From JBDTVS01 sp040007095 (GTDB lineage Bacteria; Acidobacteriota; Vicinamibacteria; Vicinamibacterales; CAVVIG01): 64,000 bases of DNA. A program made the position numbers and the translations under genes. Positions 17,502 through 26,502 of the stretch are shown piece by piece. The DNA is taken from NCBI GenBank assembly GCA_040007095.1, contig JBDTVS010000049.1, forward strand, positions 73,922 through 137,921, given 5' to 3'. The notes below the pieces were generated by a model, which worked only from the letters and a program-made list of their open reading frames with translations, was not told the origin of the DNA and did not search any database. Positions within the stretch are counted from its first letter, which is position 1; the number at the start of each line of letters is the position of its first letter.

Positions 17502-19133
17502 TTAGTACATCCCGCCCATGCCGCCGCCGTGTCCACCCGGCATCGGCGCTTCCTTCTTGTCTTCGGGAATCTCGGAAATGAGCGCTTCGGTCGTCAGCAA
17601 CAGCGACGCGATTGACGAGGCGTTCTGCAGCGCCGACCGCACGACCTTGACCGGGTCGATGACGCCGGCCTTGACGAGGTTCTCGTAGGTATCGGTCAGC
17701 GCGTTGAAGCCCTCTTCCGGATTGGTCATCTCCTTGACGCGCTGCACGACGATCGAGCCTTCCTGTCCGGCGTTGGTCGCAATCCAGCGCATCGGCTCTT
17801 CGATCGCGCGGGCCACGATGTTGACGCCGATCTGCTGATCGCCCACCAGCTTCATGCCGAGCAGGACTTTCGAGGCGCGCAGCAGCGCGACGCCGCCGCC
17901 CGGCACGATGCCTTCCTCGACGGCCGCCTTCGTGGCGTGCATGGCGTCTTCGACGCGCGCTTTCTTCTCTTTCATCTCGGTCTCGGTGGCCGCGCCGACC
18001 TTGATTACGGCCACGCCGCCGACCAGCTTCGCGAGCCGCTCCTGGAGCTTCTCACGATCGTAGTCCGAGCTGGTGTCCTCGACCTGCGCGCGCAGCTGCC
18101 TCACGCGGCCTTCGATCGCCGACGAGGTGCCGGCGCCCTCGACGATGGTGGTGTTGTCCTTGTCGATGGTGACCTTCTTGGCCTTGCCGAGGTCTTCCAT
18201 CTTGATCGACTCGAGCTTGATCCCGAGGTCCTCGGTGATCGCCCGGCCGTTGGTGAGGATCGCGATGTCTTCGAGCATCGCCTTACGGCGATCGCCGAAT
18301 CCGGGCGCCTTGACCGCGGCGGCCTGGAGCGTGCCGCGCAGCTTGTTGACCACCAGCGTGGCGAGCGCTTCGCCTTCGATGTCTTCGGCGATGATCAGCA
18401 GCGGACGGCCGAGGCGGGCCACCTGCTCGAGCACCGGCAGCAGATCCTTCATCGAGCTGATCTTCTTCTCGTGAATCAGGATGACCGGATTCTCGAGGAC
18501 GACTTCCATCCGCTCGGAGTCGGTCACGAAGTACGGCGAGAGATAGCCGCGGTCGAACTGCATCCCTTCGACCACCTCGAGCGAGGTTTCCATGCTCTTG
18601 GCTTCTTCGACGGTGATGACACCGTCCTTGCCGACCTTGTCCATCGCGTCGGCGATGATCTTGCCGATCGTCTCGTCGTTGTTGGCGGAGATGGTGCCGA
18701 CCTGGGCGACCATGTTCCCGCCGACATCCTTCTTCATCTTCTTGAGCTCGGCGGTGATCGCTTCAACGGCCTTCTCGATGCCGCGCTTGATGTCCATCGG
18801 GTTGGCGCCGGCGACGACGTTCTTCGCGCCTTCGCGGTAGATGGCCTGCGCCAGCACGGTGGCCGTGGTCGTCCCGTCGCCTGCGGTGTCGGACGTCTTG
18901 CTCGCGACTTCGCGCACCATCTGCGCGCCCATGTTCTCGAGGGGGTCCTTGAGGTCGATTTCCTTGGCGACCGTGACGCCGTCCTTGGTGATGGTCGGCG
19001 ATCCGAACTTCTTATCCAGGACGACGTTTCGACCCTTGGGGCCGAGCGTGACCTTAACCGCGTCGGCCAACTGGTTCACGCCGCGCAGAATAGCCTGGCG
19101 TGACTGCTCGCCGTACACAATTTGCTTTGCCAT
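17502..19133 (-). CDS. groL: Chaperonin GroEL (60 kDa)
   Basis: Cytosolic folding chamber subunit; works with GroES encoded 55 bp upstream. 543 aa, full length. It begins MAKQIVYGEQSRQAILRGVN and has the ATP-site DGTTTATVLAQAI, the apical-domain DRGYLSPYFVTDSE, the family signature AAVEEGIVPGGGVALLR and the Gly/Met tail GGHGGGMGGMY. Expression should follow the CIRCE operator upstream of groES, and a strong terminator follows. Confidence 0.99.
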   Translation of the reverse strand: MAKQIVYGEQSRQAILRGVNQLADAVKVTLGPKGRNVVLDKKFGSPTITKDGVTVAKEIDLKDPLENMGAQMVREVASKTSDTAGDGTTTATVLAQAIYREGAKNVVAGANPMDIKRGIEKAVEAITAELKKMKKDVGGNMVAQVGTISANNDETIGKIIADAMDKVGKDGVITVEEAKSMETSLEVVEGMQFDRGYLSPYFVTDSERMEVVLENPVILIHEKKISSMKDLLPVLEQVARLGRPLLIIAEDIEGEALATLVVNKLRGTLQAAAVKAPGFGDRRKAMLEDIAILTNGRAITEDLGIKLESIKMEDLGKAKKVTIDKDNTTIVEGAGTSSAIEGRVRQLRAQVEDTSSDYDREKLQERLAKLVGGVAVIKVGAATETEMKEKKARVEDAMHATKAAVEEGIVPGGGVALLRASKVLLGMKLVGDQQIGVNIVARAIEEPMRWIATNAGQEGSIVVQRVKEMTNPEEGFNALTDTYENLVKAGVIDPVKVVRSALQNASSIASLLLTTEALISEIPEDKKEAPMPGGHGGGMGGMY

Positions 19134-19188
19134 TGTCTCTGTTCTCCTCTAGATCGCTCTTTGGGGCAGACCGCTCGGGTCCGCCAAC

Positions 19189-19506
19189 CTACTTCTTCTT
19201 CTTGGCAGCAGCTTCGGCCTCGTCGATGACGGCCAGGACCTCGTCCTCGCGCATGATGAGGTATTCCTCACCCTCGAGCTTGATTTCCTGGCCCGAGTAC
19301 TTGCCGAAGAGAATGAGATCGCCCGCCTTCACGTCGAGCGGCTGGCGGTTGCCATCGTCTTTCGTCTTGCCGTTGCCGGCGGCGATGACTTTGCCCTGTT
19401 GCGGCTTCTCCTTGGCGGAATCCGGGATGATGATCCCGCCGACTTTCTGTTCGCCTTCCTCGATGCGCTGGACAATGATGCGGTCGTGCAGCGGTCTGAC
19501 GTTCAT
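19189..19506 (-). CDS. groS: Co-chaperonin GroES (10 kDa)
   Basis: Heptameric lid of GroEL. 105 aa: MNVRPLHDRIIVQRIEEGEQ, then the mobile loop KVGGIIIPDSAKEKPQQGKV and EYLIMREDEVLAVI. A short Lys-rich tail (AAAKKKK) makes it slightly longer than typical. It heads the groES-groEL operon; its start lies 62 bp downstream of a CIRCE element. Confidence 0.98.
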   Translation of the reverse strand: MNVRPLHDRIIVQRIEEGEQKVGGIIIPDSAKEKPQQGKVIAAGNGKTKDDGNRQPLDVKAGDLILFGKYSGQEIKLEGEEYLIMREDEVLAVIDEAEAAAKKKK

Positions 19507-19567
19507 TCTTTATGCTCCGTCTAGTTAAGGGTGCTCGGTCGAGCGTGGTTTCGTGTGTGTGCGAGAG

Positions 19568-19594
19568 CTGGCACTCGCTGCGCTCGAGTGCTAA
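19568..19594 (-). promoter_or_regulatory. CIRCE operator (HrcA binding site)
   Basis: Right arm GAGTGCTAA (19586-19594) matches the CIRCE consensus perfectly. The left arm CTGGCACTC (19568-19576) matches 7 of 9, with the canonical 9-bp spacer. Its position upstream of groES is the classical one. The HrcA repressor gene is not in this window. Confidence 0.92.
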
Positions 19595-19666
19595 TTATTG
19601 TGGCACAGCTTGGCAGTGTCAAGGGGAGACTGCCAAACCGCGATCCGGCGGGTGAAATCCGTGCGA

Positions 19667-19876
19667 TCAGGATCGCCTGATTTTGTATTCGCCCATCTTG
19701 CGGCTGAGCGTGTTGCGGTGGATGCCGAGCGCCTCGGCGGTTTTCGTCAGGCTGCCATCCCGGCGATCGAGCACGCGGACGATGAATCGCTTCTCGAATT
19801 CGCGGATGGCGTCCTCGAAGCGCACACCTTTTTCGACCATCTCTTCGATGAGCTTTTCCAGTCGTTCGGCAATCAC
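19667..19876 (-). CDS. Free-standing Fis-type helix-turn-helix protein
   Basis: 69 aa, starting at GTG 19876 with AGGAG just upstream and overlapping the purC stop as GTGA, so it is coupled to purC. An N-terminal helix (IAERLEKLIEEMVEKGVRFE) is followed by a segment like the DNA-binding end of NtrC/Fis proteins: FIVRVLDRRDGSLTKTAEAL, then GIHRNTLSRKMGEYKI as the recognition helix. There is no receiver or AAA+ domain. It could be a Fis-like nucleoid protein or a local regulator; targets unknown. Confidence 0.8.
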   Translation of the reverse strand: MIAERLEKLIEEMVEKGVRFEDAIREFEKRFIVRVLDRRDGSLTKTAEALGIHRNTLSRKMGEYKIRRS

Positions 19877-20790
19877 TGCAACTCCTGGCCGGTGAGTCGG
19901 CGGAAGGCTTCCAGGTACTTTTCCCGCGTCCTCAACACCACGTCGTCCGGGAGCGAGGGCACCGGCGGCTGTTTGTTCCAGCGGATCTGTTCGAGGTAAT
20001 CGCGCACGAACTGCTTGTCGAAGCTGGTCTGCGGTCCTCCGGGCGCGTACGCGTCGCGCGGCCAGAATCTCGACGAGTCCGGCGTGAGTGCTTCGTCGAT
20101 CAGAATGAGGCGTGCCTCTTCCGGTCCGGCCGGCTCGGGAAGCAGACCGAATTCGAACTTCGTGTCGGCGACCAGGATGCCGCAGGCTTCCGCGTGCGCG
20201 GCCCCTTCCGCGTACAGTCGCAGGGTCAGATCGCGGACGCGCGCGAGCAACCCGGGACCGATCAAATCGCTCGCCTCGGCGTCGCTGATGTTGATGTCGT
20301 GACCGCTCTGGGCCTTGGTGGCCGGCGTAAACAGCGGCTGCGGCAGCCGCTCCGATTCCCGCAGTCCTTCCGGCAGTGGGATGCCGCACACCTGGCCGGT
20401 GGCGACGTAATCCTTCCAGGCGGATCCCGACAAGTAGCCGCGCGCGACGCATTCGATCGGGAGCGGCGTCGTTCGCCGCACGAGCATGGACCGGCCGCGG
20501 AACCGTTCCGCCGCGTCGCGAATCACGGCGGGGTAGGCCGCCGGGTCGATCGAGATGAGGTGGTTGTCGACGATAGGCCGCGTGCGCTTGAACCAGAAGG
20601 CCGACATCTGGGTCAGCACTTTCCCCTTGTCCGGAATGCCGGAGGCGAGGACGTAATCGAAGGCGGACAGCCGATCGGTCGCGACGATGAGCAGGAGCTC
20701 GCCCAGGTCGTACAGGTCTCTGACTTTGCCTTGCCGGTCGGGCCCTCGATTGGCCAGCGTGGTCTCTAGAATGGGCTCGGAGGCGGGCAA
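19873..20790 (-). CDS. purC: Phosphoribosylaminoimidazole-succinocarboxamide synthase
   Basis: De novo purine synthesis: joins aspartate to CAIR using ATP to give SAICAR. 305 aa from TTG 20790, which has GAGGAA 7 nt upstream (no ATG gives a sensible N-terminus). Motifs: QGKVRDLYDLG, VATDRLSAFDYVL, IPDKGKVLTQMSAFWF, ECVARGYLSGSAWKDY, VADTKFEFG, DEALTPDSSRFW and SFDKQFVRDYLE. This is the longer yeast/proteobacterial form rather than the 240-aa form. It is followed by the overlapping Fis-type gene. Confidence 0.96.
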   Translation of the reverse strand: MPASEPILETTLANRGPDRQGKVRDLYDLGELLLIVATDRLSAFDYVLASGIPDKGKVLTQMSAFWFKRTRPIVDNHLISIDPAAYPAVIRDAAERFRGRSMLVRRTTPLPIECVARGYLSGSAWKDYVATGQVCGIPLPEGLRESERLPQPLFTPATKAQSGHDINISDAEASDLIGPGLLARVRDLTLRLYAEGAAHAEACGILVADTKFEFGLLPEPAGPEEARLILIDEALTPDSSRFWPRDAYAPGGPQTSFDKQFVRDYLEQIRWNKQPPVPSLPDDVVLRTREKYLEAFRRLTGQELQ

Positions 20791-20876
20791 ATGGGTTCCT
20801 CGTGCGGGAGCAAGAAAAGACGTTGGATGGTACAAGAGCGCGGCGCTCGCTGACAACAACAACATGTAGCGACCCG

Positions 20877-20905
20877 GTTACGTCGATGCCGTGGGGCGGT
20901 ATAGT
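20877..20905 (+). promoter_or_regulatory. Candidate promoter of the flippase-like gene
   Basis: TATAGT (20900-20905) as -10, with GTTACG 17 bp upstream as a poor -35. The start codon at 20925 would leave a leader of about 12 nt. Only the -10 box is convincing. Confidence 0.35.
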
Positions 20906-20924
20906 AGAGGGCGTTCCTCCTGCC

Positions 20925-21965
20925 ATGCGCTCCCACGTTCGAACGATCTTCGTGCTGGCCCTCGTGGCCGGTCTGTTGGGGTTGTTTCTTTACAACGTCG
21001 ACCTGCGGCGCGTGGTCTCCGAGATCTTTCGCGCGCGACCGCAGTGGCTCGCCCTCTCGCTTGCCACGATGCTCGCGAACCTTGCGATCCGCGCGTGGCG
21101 TTGGCAGTTCCTGCTCGAGCCGCTGGGCCGACCGACGTTCATCAGCGCATTCCGCGCCACCGCCGTTGGATTCGCCGCCACGAGCGTGCTGCCGGCCAGA
21201 GCCGGCGAGGTCATTCGCCCGTATTTCCTGGCGCGTACCGAGCGACACGACGAGAGAATGACGGCAACCGGCGCGTTCGCGACGATTATTCTCGAGCGCG
21301 TCCTCGATACGATCACCGTGCTGATTCTGCTCGCGTCATTCGTGTTCGTCTTCGGGCGCGAGCACCGGGCCTCGAGTCCGGTGGCGTTCGCCGCCGTCCA
21401 GTGGGCGGGAGCCATTGCGGGACTTGGCGCGGTGGTCGCGCTCGCACTGTTGTTTGTCCTGGCCGGCGACCCCGGCCGTCTGGGTCGGGTCATGCTGCGG
21501 CTCGAGCAGGTGCTGCCATCGGCGTTGGCCGGGCTCATCGCCAGAATCGCGGAGAAGTTCGCTCTCGGCCTTGGCGCGATCCGGCGGCCAGGTCGGCTGC
21601 TGGTGTCGCTGCTCCTGTCGGTCCCATTGTGGCTGTCGATCTGCCTCGGGATCTGGTCGGTCACGATGGCCTTTGGCTTCGACGTGCCGTTCACCGGGTC
21701 GTTTCTCCTGGTGGCCGTGCTGGTGCTCGGCGTCGCGGTCCCGACGCCCGGGGCGGTCGGGGGATTTCATGAAGCGTTCCGCATCGCCACCACGGTATTC
21801 TTTGCCGTTCCCGACGATTCGGCGGTGGCCGCCGCGATCGTGTTGCACTTGTTTTCGATCGGTCCGGTGTTGCTGCTCGGCCTGATGTTCGCAGCCCAGG
21901 CCGGGCTGAGTGTCAACGGCTTGCGGCGGATGGCCGACCAGTCGCAGCAGGGGCATACGGCGTGA
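20925..21965 (+). CDS. UPF0104/LPG-synthase-transmembrane-domain family membrane protein
   Basis: Polytopic inner-membrane protein of the AglD/MprF-N-terminal class, associated with lipid-linked substrate flipping. 346 aa from ATG 20925 with about eight hydrophobic segments, the first being TIFVLALVAGLLGLFLYNV. Family features: ANLAIRAWRWQFLLEPLG, GFAATSVLPARAGEVIRPYF and TPGAVGGFHEAF. The catalytic aminoacyl domain of MprF is absent. It precedes nrdR by 4 bp, but a shared function is not obvious. The substrate is unknown. Confidence 0.82.
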   Translation: MRSHVRTIFVLALVAGLLGLFLYNVDLRRVVSEIFRARPQWLALSLATMLANLAIRAWRWQFLLEPLGRPTFISAFRATAVGFAATSVLPARAGEVIRPYFLARTERHDERMTATGAFATIILERVLDTITVLILLASFVFVFGREHRASSPVAFAAVQWAGAIAGLGAVVALALLFVLAGDPGRLGRVMLRLEQVLPSALAGLIARIAEKFALGLGAIRRPGRLLVSLLLSVPLWLSICLGIWSVTMAFGFDVPFTGSFLLVAVLVLGVAVPTPGAVGGFHEAFRIATTVFFAVPDDSAVAAAIVLHLFSIGPVLLLGLMFAAQAGLSVNGLRRMADQSQQGHTA

Positions 21966-21969
21966 TGAC

Positions 21970-22428
21970 ATGAAATGCCCGTACTGCGGCCATCTCGGCG
22001 ATAAAGTCGTCGACTCGCGTGAAGGCAAGGAAGGCGAAGTCATTCGCCGGCGGCGCGAGTGTCTCGAGTGCGGCAAACGCTTCACGAGCTATGAGCGGAT
22101 CGACGAGATCCCGTACATGGTGGTGAAGAAAGATGGCACGCGCGAACGCTTCGATCGGCAGAAGCTGGTGCAGGGGCTGTTGAAAGCGTGCGAAAAGCGG
22201 CCGGTCAGCGTGGCGGCGCTTGAAACCATCGCCGATCGCGTCGAGGCGACGCTGCAGGATCGTCCCGAGAAGGAGATTGCGACGGCCGACATCGGGAGCT
22301 TCGTGATGGAGGAGCTGCGCAAGCTCGATAAAGTCGCGTATGTGCGCTTTGCCTCGGTCTACAAGCACTTCCGCGACATTGGCGAGTTCTGGGACGAGCT
22401 CAAGGGTTTGCTCAACGTCAAGGAGTGA
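21970..22428 (+). CDS. nrdR: Transcriptional repressor NrdR
   Basis: Zinc-ribbon and ATP-cone repressor of ribonucleotide reductase genes. 152 aa. MKCPYCGHLGDKVVDSREGK and RRRRECLECGKRFTSYERID carry the four zinc cysteines. The ATP-cone follows (VVKKDGTRERFDRQKLVQGL...KACEKRPVS), ending FRDIGEFWDELKGLL. No NrdR box or nrd gene was found in this window. Confidence 0.97.
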   Translation: MKCPYCGHLGDKVVDSREGKEGEVIRRRRECLECGKRFTSYERIDEIPYMVVKKDGTRERFDRQKLVQGLLKACEKRPVSVAALETIADRVEATLQDRPEKEIATADIGSFVMEELRKLDKVAYVRFASVYKHFRDIGEFWDELKGLLNVKE

Positions 22429-22559
22429 TCGCCTGTGACGACCAACGACGCGTCAACACCGGGCAGGCAGACCGCGCGGGCAGGGTGTGGGGGCGTTTTC
22501 CGCGGCGTCTGCGCTGTCCTGGTTGACCGTCCTGTGTGTCGTGGGCGCTGAAGGCGAGC

Positions 22560-24827
22560 ATGCCCGCGACGATCACGTCGATCGCGCCCAAACGCCCGCG
22601 TCTGCCTGCCTCGCCGGGTCGTCGGCCGTTCCGCGATAACCCGCGGCTCATCCTGGCCGGCATCGCCGCGCTGGTGGCCCTCCTCATCGCGATTTCGACC
22701 ATCGCCAACCGCACGCCGCGGCTCGCTCCGGATTTCCTCAGCGAAGTCGTTCTCTACGCGCTCTCGGCCGCCGATCTCACGATGCTGGTGGCGCTGGTCT
22801 TCGTCCTGGCCCGCAACGTCATCAAGCTGGTCGTGGAGCGCCGCCGCGCGTTGCCTTTCGCGCGCTTCCGCGCCAAGCTGGTCGCCGTCCTCCTCAGCCT
22901 GACCATCGTGCCGGCCGTGCTCGTGCTGATTGCCGGCAGCGAGTTCATCCGGACGAGTATCGACAACTGGTTCAACGCGCCGATGGAAGACATTCTCGCG
23001 TCGGCCAACAAGATTGCCGGCGACTACTATCACGAGCGGCAAGTGCTCGTCAGCGACCACGCGAGTCGTCTCGCGCGTGCGCTGTCCGGCGTCGATCTCG
23101 CGGCCGCTGACGTGCGGCCGATCCGCGATGTCGTGACGCCAGACGTCACCCTGCAGCGCGTGAAAATCGTGCAGGTGTTCAAGATCGACACCGGCAGCCC
23201 GGCCGGCCGCGTCGAGCCCGTCGTCGAAGTGGTCGCGACCGAGATGCCGAGCGGCTACAACCGGGCGACCGCCGATCGTCTGGCCGCGCGTGCACTCGTC
23301 GGACAAGGCGACACCCGATCGGTCGAACCACTGGGCACCCTCGGAGATTTGCTGCACGCGGCCGCCGTGATCACCGCCAAAGACGGGAAGCGGACCGGTG
23401 TGGTGGTCGCGACCGACTACCTGACGGGCGATCTCGCCGCGCGGTCGCGGCGCATGACCCAGGCCTACGAAAACTACAACCAGCTGCGCGTGCTGAAGCG
23501 GCCGCTCACCGGGGTGTATTTGTCGTTCTTCCTGATGGTCACCCTGCTGATTCTGGTGGGCTCGACCTGGATGGGCCTCTATCTCGCCAAGCGAATCACG
23601 CGGCCGGTACAGATGCTGGCCGCCGCCGCGCGCGAAATCGGGGCCGGACGTCTGGATCAGCGGATCGAGCCTCAAAGTAACGACGAGTTCGGCTCGCTCG
23701 TCGAGGCGTTCAACACGATGGCCGGCGAGCTGGCCGCGAGCCGTCGCAAGGTCGATCGCTCCACGATCGAGCTCGAGCGCAAGCACCAGGAAGGCGAAGG
23801 GCGGCGCCGCTACATCGAGACGATCCTCGAGCGCATCACGACCGGCGTCGTCTCGATGGACGCCGCGGGCACCATCACGACCATCAATAGCGCGGCGGCG
23901 CGGCTCCTCAGCTTGAATCGCTCCATCGTCGGCCAGCCCGCCAGGACCGCACTGGATCGGGCCGACCTGCAGCCGATCGCGGCGCTGCTCGACAGCCTGG
24001 GCCGCGGCCGCGCCGAACCGCCGGCTCAGGAAGTCGCCATCGCCCGCGACGGCCAGGAGATTCACCTCGCAGTTGCCGCCACCTCCCTGGTCGGCGACGT
24101 CGGCCTGCCGGAAGGTATCGTGCTGGTCCTGGACGATGTGACACCGCTGATTCGCGCGCAGAAGGTCGCCGCGTGGCGGGAAGTGGCGCGGCGTCTGGCG
24201 CACGAAATCAAGAATCCACTGACGCCCATCCAGTTGTGCGCGGAGCGCCTGCGTCGTCATTTTGCCGGTGCGCCGGCGGCGGCCAAAGCGCTGGTCGACG
24301 AATGCACCACCACCATTGTTGGAGAAGTGGAGTCGCTCAAGGGGCTGGTCGACGAGTTCTCGCAGTTCGCCCGCATGCCCGCGCCGCAGACGGTGCCGAC
24401 CGACCTGGCGCAGCTGATCGTCGACACACTCGGTCTCTACAACGGCCTGTTCGGCGAAATCCGCTTTGAGCGGCGATTTGCGGACGGCGTACCGCTCGTG
24501 CGCCTTGACGCCGAGCAGATTCGGCGCGTCATCATCAACCTCGTGGACAACGCCATCGAGGCGATGGAGCGGCGAGGCCAGATCGTCGTGGAAACGCAGC
24601 TGGACCGCGCCAACAGCGTGGCGCGCGTCGTCGTCGCCGACGACGGGCCGGGCATTCCGGCGGCCGAGCGCGACAAATTGTTCCTGCCGTACTACTCGAC
24701 CAAACGTCGAGGCAGTGGTCTCGGTCTGGCGATCGTGCGCAGAATCATCGCCGAGCACGGCGGCAGTATCGACGTGGCGGACAATGTGCCGCACGGCACG
24801 CGCTTTACAATCGAGCTGCCATGCTGA
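22560..24827 (+). CDS. ntrY: NtrY-type membrane sensor histidine kinase
   Basis: Sensor of an NtrYX-like two-component system. 755 aa from ATG 22560 (GTG 22536 also possible). Hydrophobic segments near residues 30-48, 65-85, 103-123 and 318-343 flank a large extracytoplasmic part. Then come HAMP (KRITRPVQMLAAAAREIGAG), a PAS domain (about 420-525), the phospho-acceptor box RRLAHEIKNPLTPIQLCAER (His at about 548), and the ATPase with NLVDNAIEAM, VVADDGPGIP and KRRGSGLGLAIV. The NPLTPIQ box is typical of NtrY. The partner regulator follows after a repeat-containing 245-bp gap. Confidence 0.93.
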   Translation: MPATITSIAPKRPRLPASPGRRPFRDNPRLILAGIAALVALLIAISTIANRTPRLAPDFLSEVVLYALSAADLTMLVALVFVLARNVIKLVVERRRALPFARFRAKLVAVLLSLTIVPAVLVLIAGSEFIRTSIDNWFNAPMEDILASANKIAGDYYHERQVLVSDHASRLARALSGVDLAAADVRPIRDVVTPDVTLQRVKIVQVFKIDTGSPAGRVEPVVEVVATEMPSGYNRATADRLAARALVGQGDTRSVEPLGTLGDLLHAAAVITAKDGKRTGVVVATDYLTGDLAARSRRMTQAYENYNQLRVLKRPLTGVYLSFFLMVTLLILVGSTWMGLYLAKRITRPVQMLAAAAREIGAGRLDQRIEPQSNDEFGSLVEAFNTMAGELAASRRKVDRSTIELERKHQEGEGRRRYIETILERITTGVVSMDAAGTITTINSAAARLLSLNRSIVGQPARTALDRADLQPIAALLDSLGRGRAEPPAQEVAIARDGQEIHLAVAATSLVGDVGLPEGIVLVLDDVTPLIRAQKVAAWREVARRLAHEIKNPLTPIQLCAERLRRHFAGAPAAAKALVDECTTTIVGEVESLKGLVDEFSQFARMPAPQTVPTDLAQLIVDTLGLYNGLFGEIRFERRFADGVPLVRLDAEQIRRVIINLVDNAIEAMERRGQIVVETQLDRANSVARVVVADDGPGIPAAERDKLFLPYYSTKRRGSGLGLAIVRRIIAEHGGSIDVADNVPHGTRFTIELPC

Positions 24828-24836
24828 GACGTGAAC

Positions 24837-24863
24837 CACCGGGAACACCGAGTACACCGAGAC
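24837..24863 (+). repeat. Three 9-bp units of the CACCGAG repeat family
   Basis: CACCGGGAA, CACCGAGTA and CACCGAGAC follow one another without a gap just after ntrY. The order of variants matches the left arm of the 76-bp element at 49261. No clear opposing arm is present here. Confidence 0.75.
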
Positions 24864-24917
24864 GATCGGAATAACCATGATCGATCTCCTGGCGGCGCGG
24901 GCACCGAGCACGACAGA

Positions 24918-25013
24918 ACCAACACCAAGATCACCAGGCTCACAAAGATCACGAAGAAGAGTCCTTTTCGGTAGAGAATTTTCTTGATGTCCTTTGTGAT
25001 CTTTGTGGTTGGT
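24918..25013. repeat. Imperfect dyad of CACAAAGAT-type 9-bp units between ntrY and ntrX
   Basis: The left arm runs ACCAACACCAAGATCACC, then CACAAAGATCACGAAGAAG. The right arm (24991-25013) is the reverse complement type, CCTTTGTGATCTTTGTGGTT. About 35 bp of AT-richer sequence lies between the arms. The gap between the two genes (24828-25072) holds no other recognisable feature. Confidence 0.65.
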
Positions 25014-25072
25014 CGTTTCATGCCCGATGTATTCACACGCGCGAAGTTCTCGGTGTCCGCGGTGGTTCTGGC

Positions 25073-26464
25073 ATGAAGCCCACGATTCTGATCGTCGACG
25101 ACGAGCCGGGCGTTCGGAGTGCGCTGGCTGGCGTCTTGAGCGACGAGGGCTATGAGGTGGAAGCCGTCGCGAGCGGCGAAGCCTGCCTCGAGCGTCTCAC
25201 AAGAGGGTCGATCGACCTCGTCGTGCTCGACGTCTGGCTGCCCGGGATGGACGGTCTGGCGACGCTGGCCCGCTTGCGCGAGCGGCAGGTCGACGTCCAG
25301 GTGGTGCTGATCTCCGGCCATGGGAACATCGAATCGGCCGTGCGCGCCATCAAGCTCGGAGCGTTCGACTTCGTCGAGAAACCGTTGTCGCTCGACAAGA
25401 CGGTGCTGGTCGTGCGCAACGCCCTGCGGCAGCGCCGCCTCGAAGCGGAGAACCGGGCCTTGCGTGCGCGCGTGGACCGCAGTCAGACCATGGTGGGGGA
25501 GAGCCACGCCATCCGTCAGCTCCGCGAGCAGATCGACATGGCCGCGCCCACCAACGGCCGCGTGCTGATCTACGGAGAGAACGGGACCGGCAAGGAGATG
25601 GTCGCGCGCACCATCCATGCGCTGAGCCGTCGCCGCCCGGGCGCCTTCGTCGAGGTCAATTGCGCCGCGATCCCCGAGGAATTGATCGAAAGCGAGCTGT
25701 TCGGCCACGTGCGCGGCGCCTTCACGGGCGCGGTCGCGGATCGCCGGGGCAAGTTCGAAGCCGCCGATGGCGGCACGATCTTCCTCGACGAGATCGGTGA
25801 CATGAGCCTGAAGACACAAGCCAAGGTGTTGCGCGTGCTGCAAGAGCAGACGATGGAGGCGGTGGGCGGCGCGACGCGAATCAAAGTCGACGTGCGGGTG
25901 CTCTGTGCGACCAACAAGGATCTCCAGGCGGAGATTCGCGGCGGCCGGTTTCGCGAGGACCTGTACTTCCGGCTGAACGTCATCCCGATCTTCGTGCCCT
26001 CGTTACGCGATCGCCCCGACGACATCGGTTTGTTGGCCGACCACTTCATGGCGGAGTTCGCGCGCGAGTACGGGCGCCGGATCAAGACCTTCGAGCCTGC
26101 GGCCCTGTCCGTCCTGCAGCGCTACCCGTGGCCGGGGAACGTTCGCGAGCTGCGTAACGTCATCGAGCGGCTGATGATCATGGTGCCGGGTGATGTCATC
26201 TCGGCCGCGCACCTCGCGTTTCTCGATCCGGATGCCCTGCGGCGTCCCGAGGCGACCGGATCGCTGGTGGACCGGTTGACGCTGCACGAGGCGAGGGAGC
26301 GGTTCGAGCGTGCGTTGATTCTCCGCACGCTCGCCGAGCAGCAGGGCAACATGTCCCGGACCGCTGACGTGCTCGGCGTCGAGCGCAGCAATCTGTATCG
26401 AAAGATGAAGGCGTTCGGGATCGCGTCCCCGAGGCGGCCGGAGACGGAAGAAGAGGCCGTGTAG
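25073..26464 (+). CDS. ntrX: NtrX-type sigma-54-dependent response regulator
   Basis: Activator partner of the kinase upstream. 463 aa. Receiver domain with acidic pocket D9-D10 and phospho-acceptor D53 (LVVLDVWLPGMDG), then Lys in FDFVEKPLSLDK. AAA+ domain with Walker A YGENGTGKEMVAR (about 165-175), the sigma-54 loop GAFTGA (about 220), Walker B GGTIFLDEIGDMSL and YPWPGNVRELRNVIERL. A Fis-type HTH lies at the C-terminus (NMSRTADVLGVERSNLYRKM). All residues needed for activity are present. Confidence 0.95.
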   Translation: MKPTILIVDDEPGVRSALAGVLSDEGYEVEAVASGEACLERLTRGSIDLVVLDVWLPGMDGLATLARLRERQVDVQVVLISGHGNIESAVRAIKLGAFDFVEKPLSLDKTVLVVRNALRQRRLEAENRALRARVDRSQTMVGESHAIRQLREQIDMAAPTNGRVLIYGENGTGKEMVARTIHALSRRRPGAFVEVNCAAIPEELIESELFGHVRGAFTGAVADRRGKFEAADGGTIFLDEIGDMSLKTQAKVLRVLQEQTMEAVGGATRIKVDVRVLCATNKDLQAEIRGGRFREDLYFRLNVIPIFVPSLRDRPDDIGLLADHFMAEFAREYGRRIKTFEPAALSVLQRYPWPGNVRELRNVIERLMIMVPGDVISAAHLAFLDPDALRRPEATGSLVDRLTLHEARERFERALILRTLAEQQGNMSRTADVLGVERSNLYRKMKAFGIASPRRPETEEEAV

Positions 26465-26502
26465 TGAGTGAAGCTCCATCGGTTGAAACTGGCCGCTAGT
26501 CA

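Noticed and set aside
17937..19103. 388-codon open frame opposite groEL
   Set aside because: GroEL on the other strand is unmistakable; this frame has no recognisable content.
22359..24911. Very long (850-codon) open frame on the minus strand
   Set aside because: It lies entirely opposite the well-supported nrdR end and ntrY. Its translation is Arg/His/Asp-rich shadow sequence with no domain; long antisense frames are expected in GC-rich DNA.
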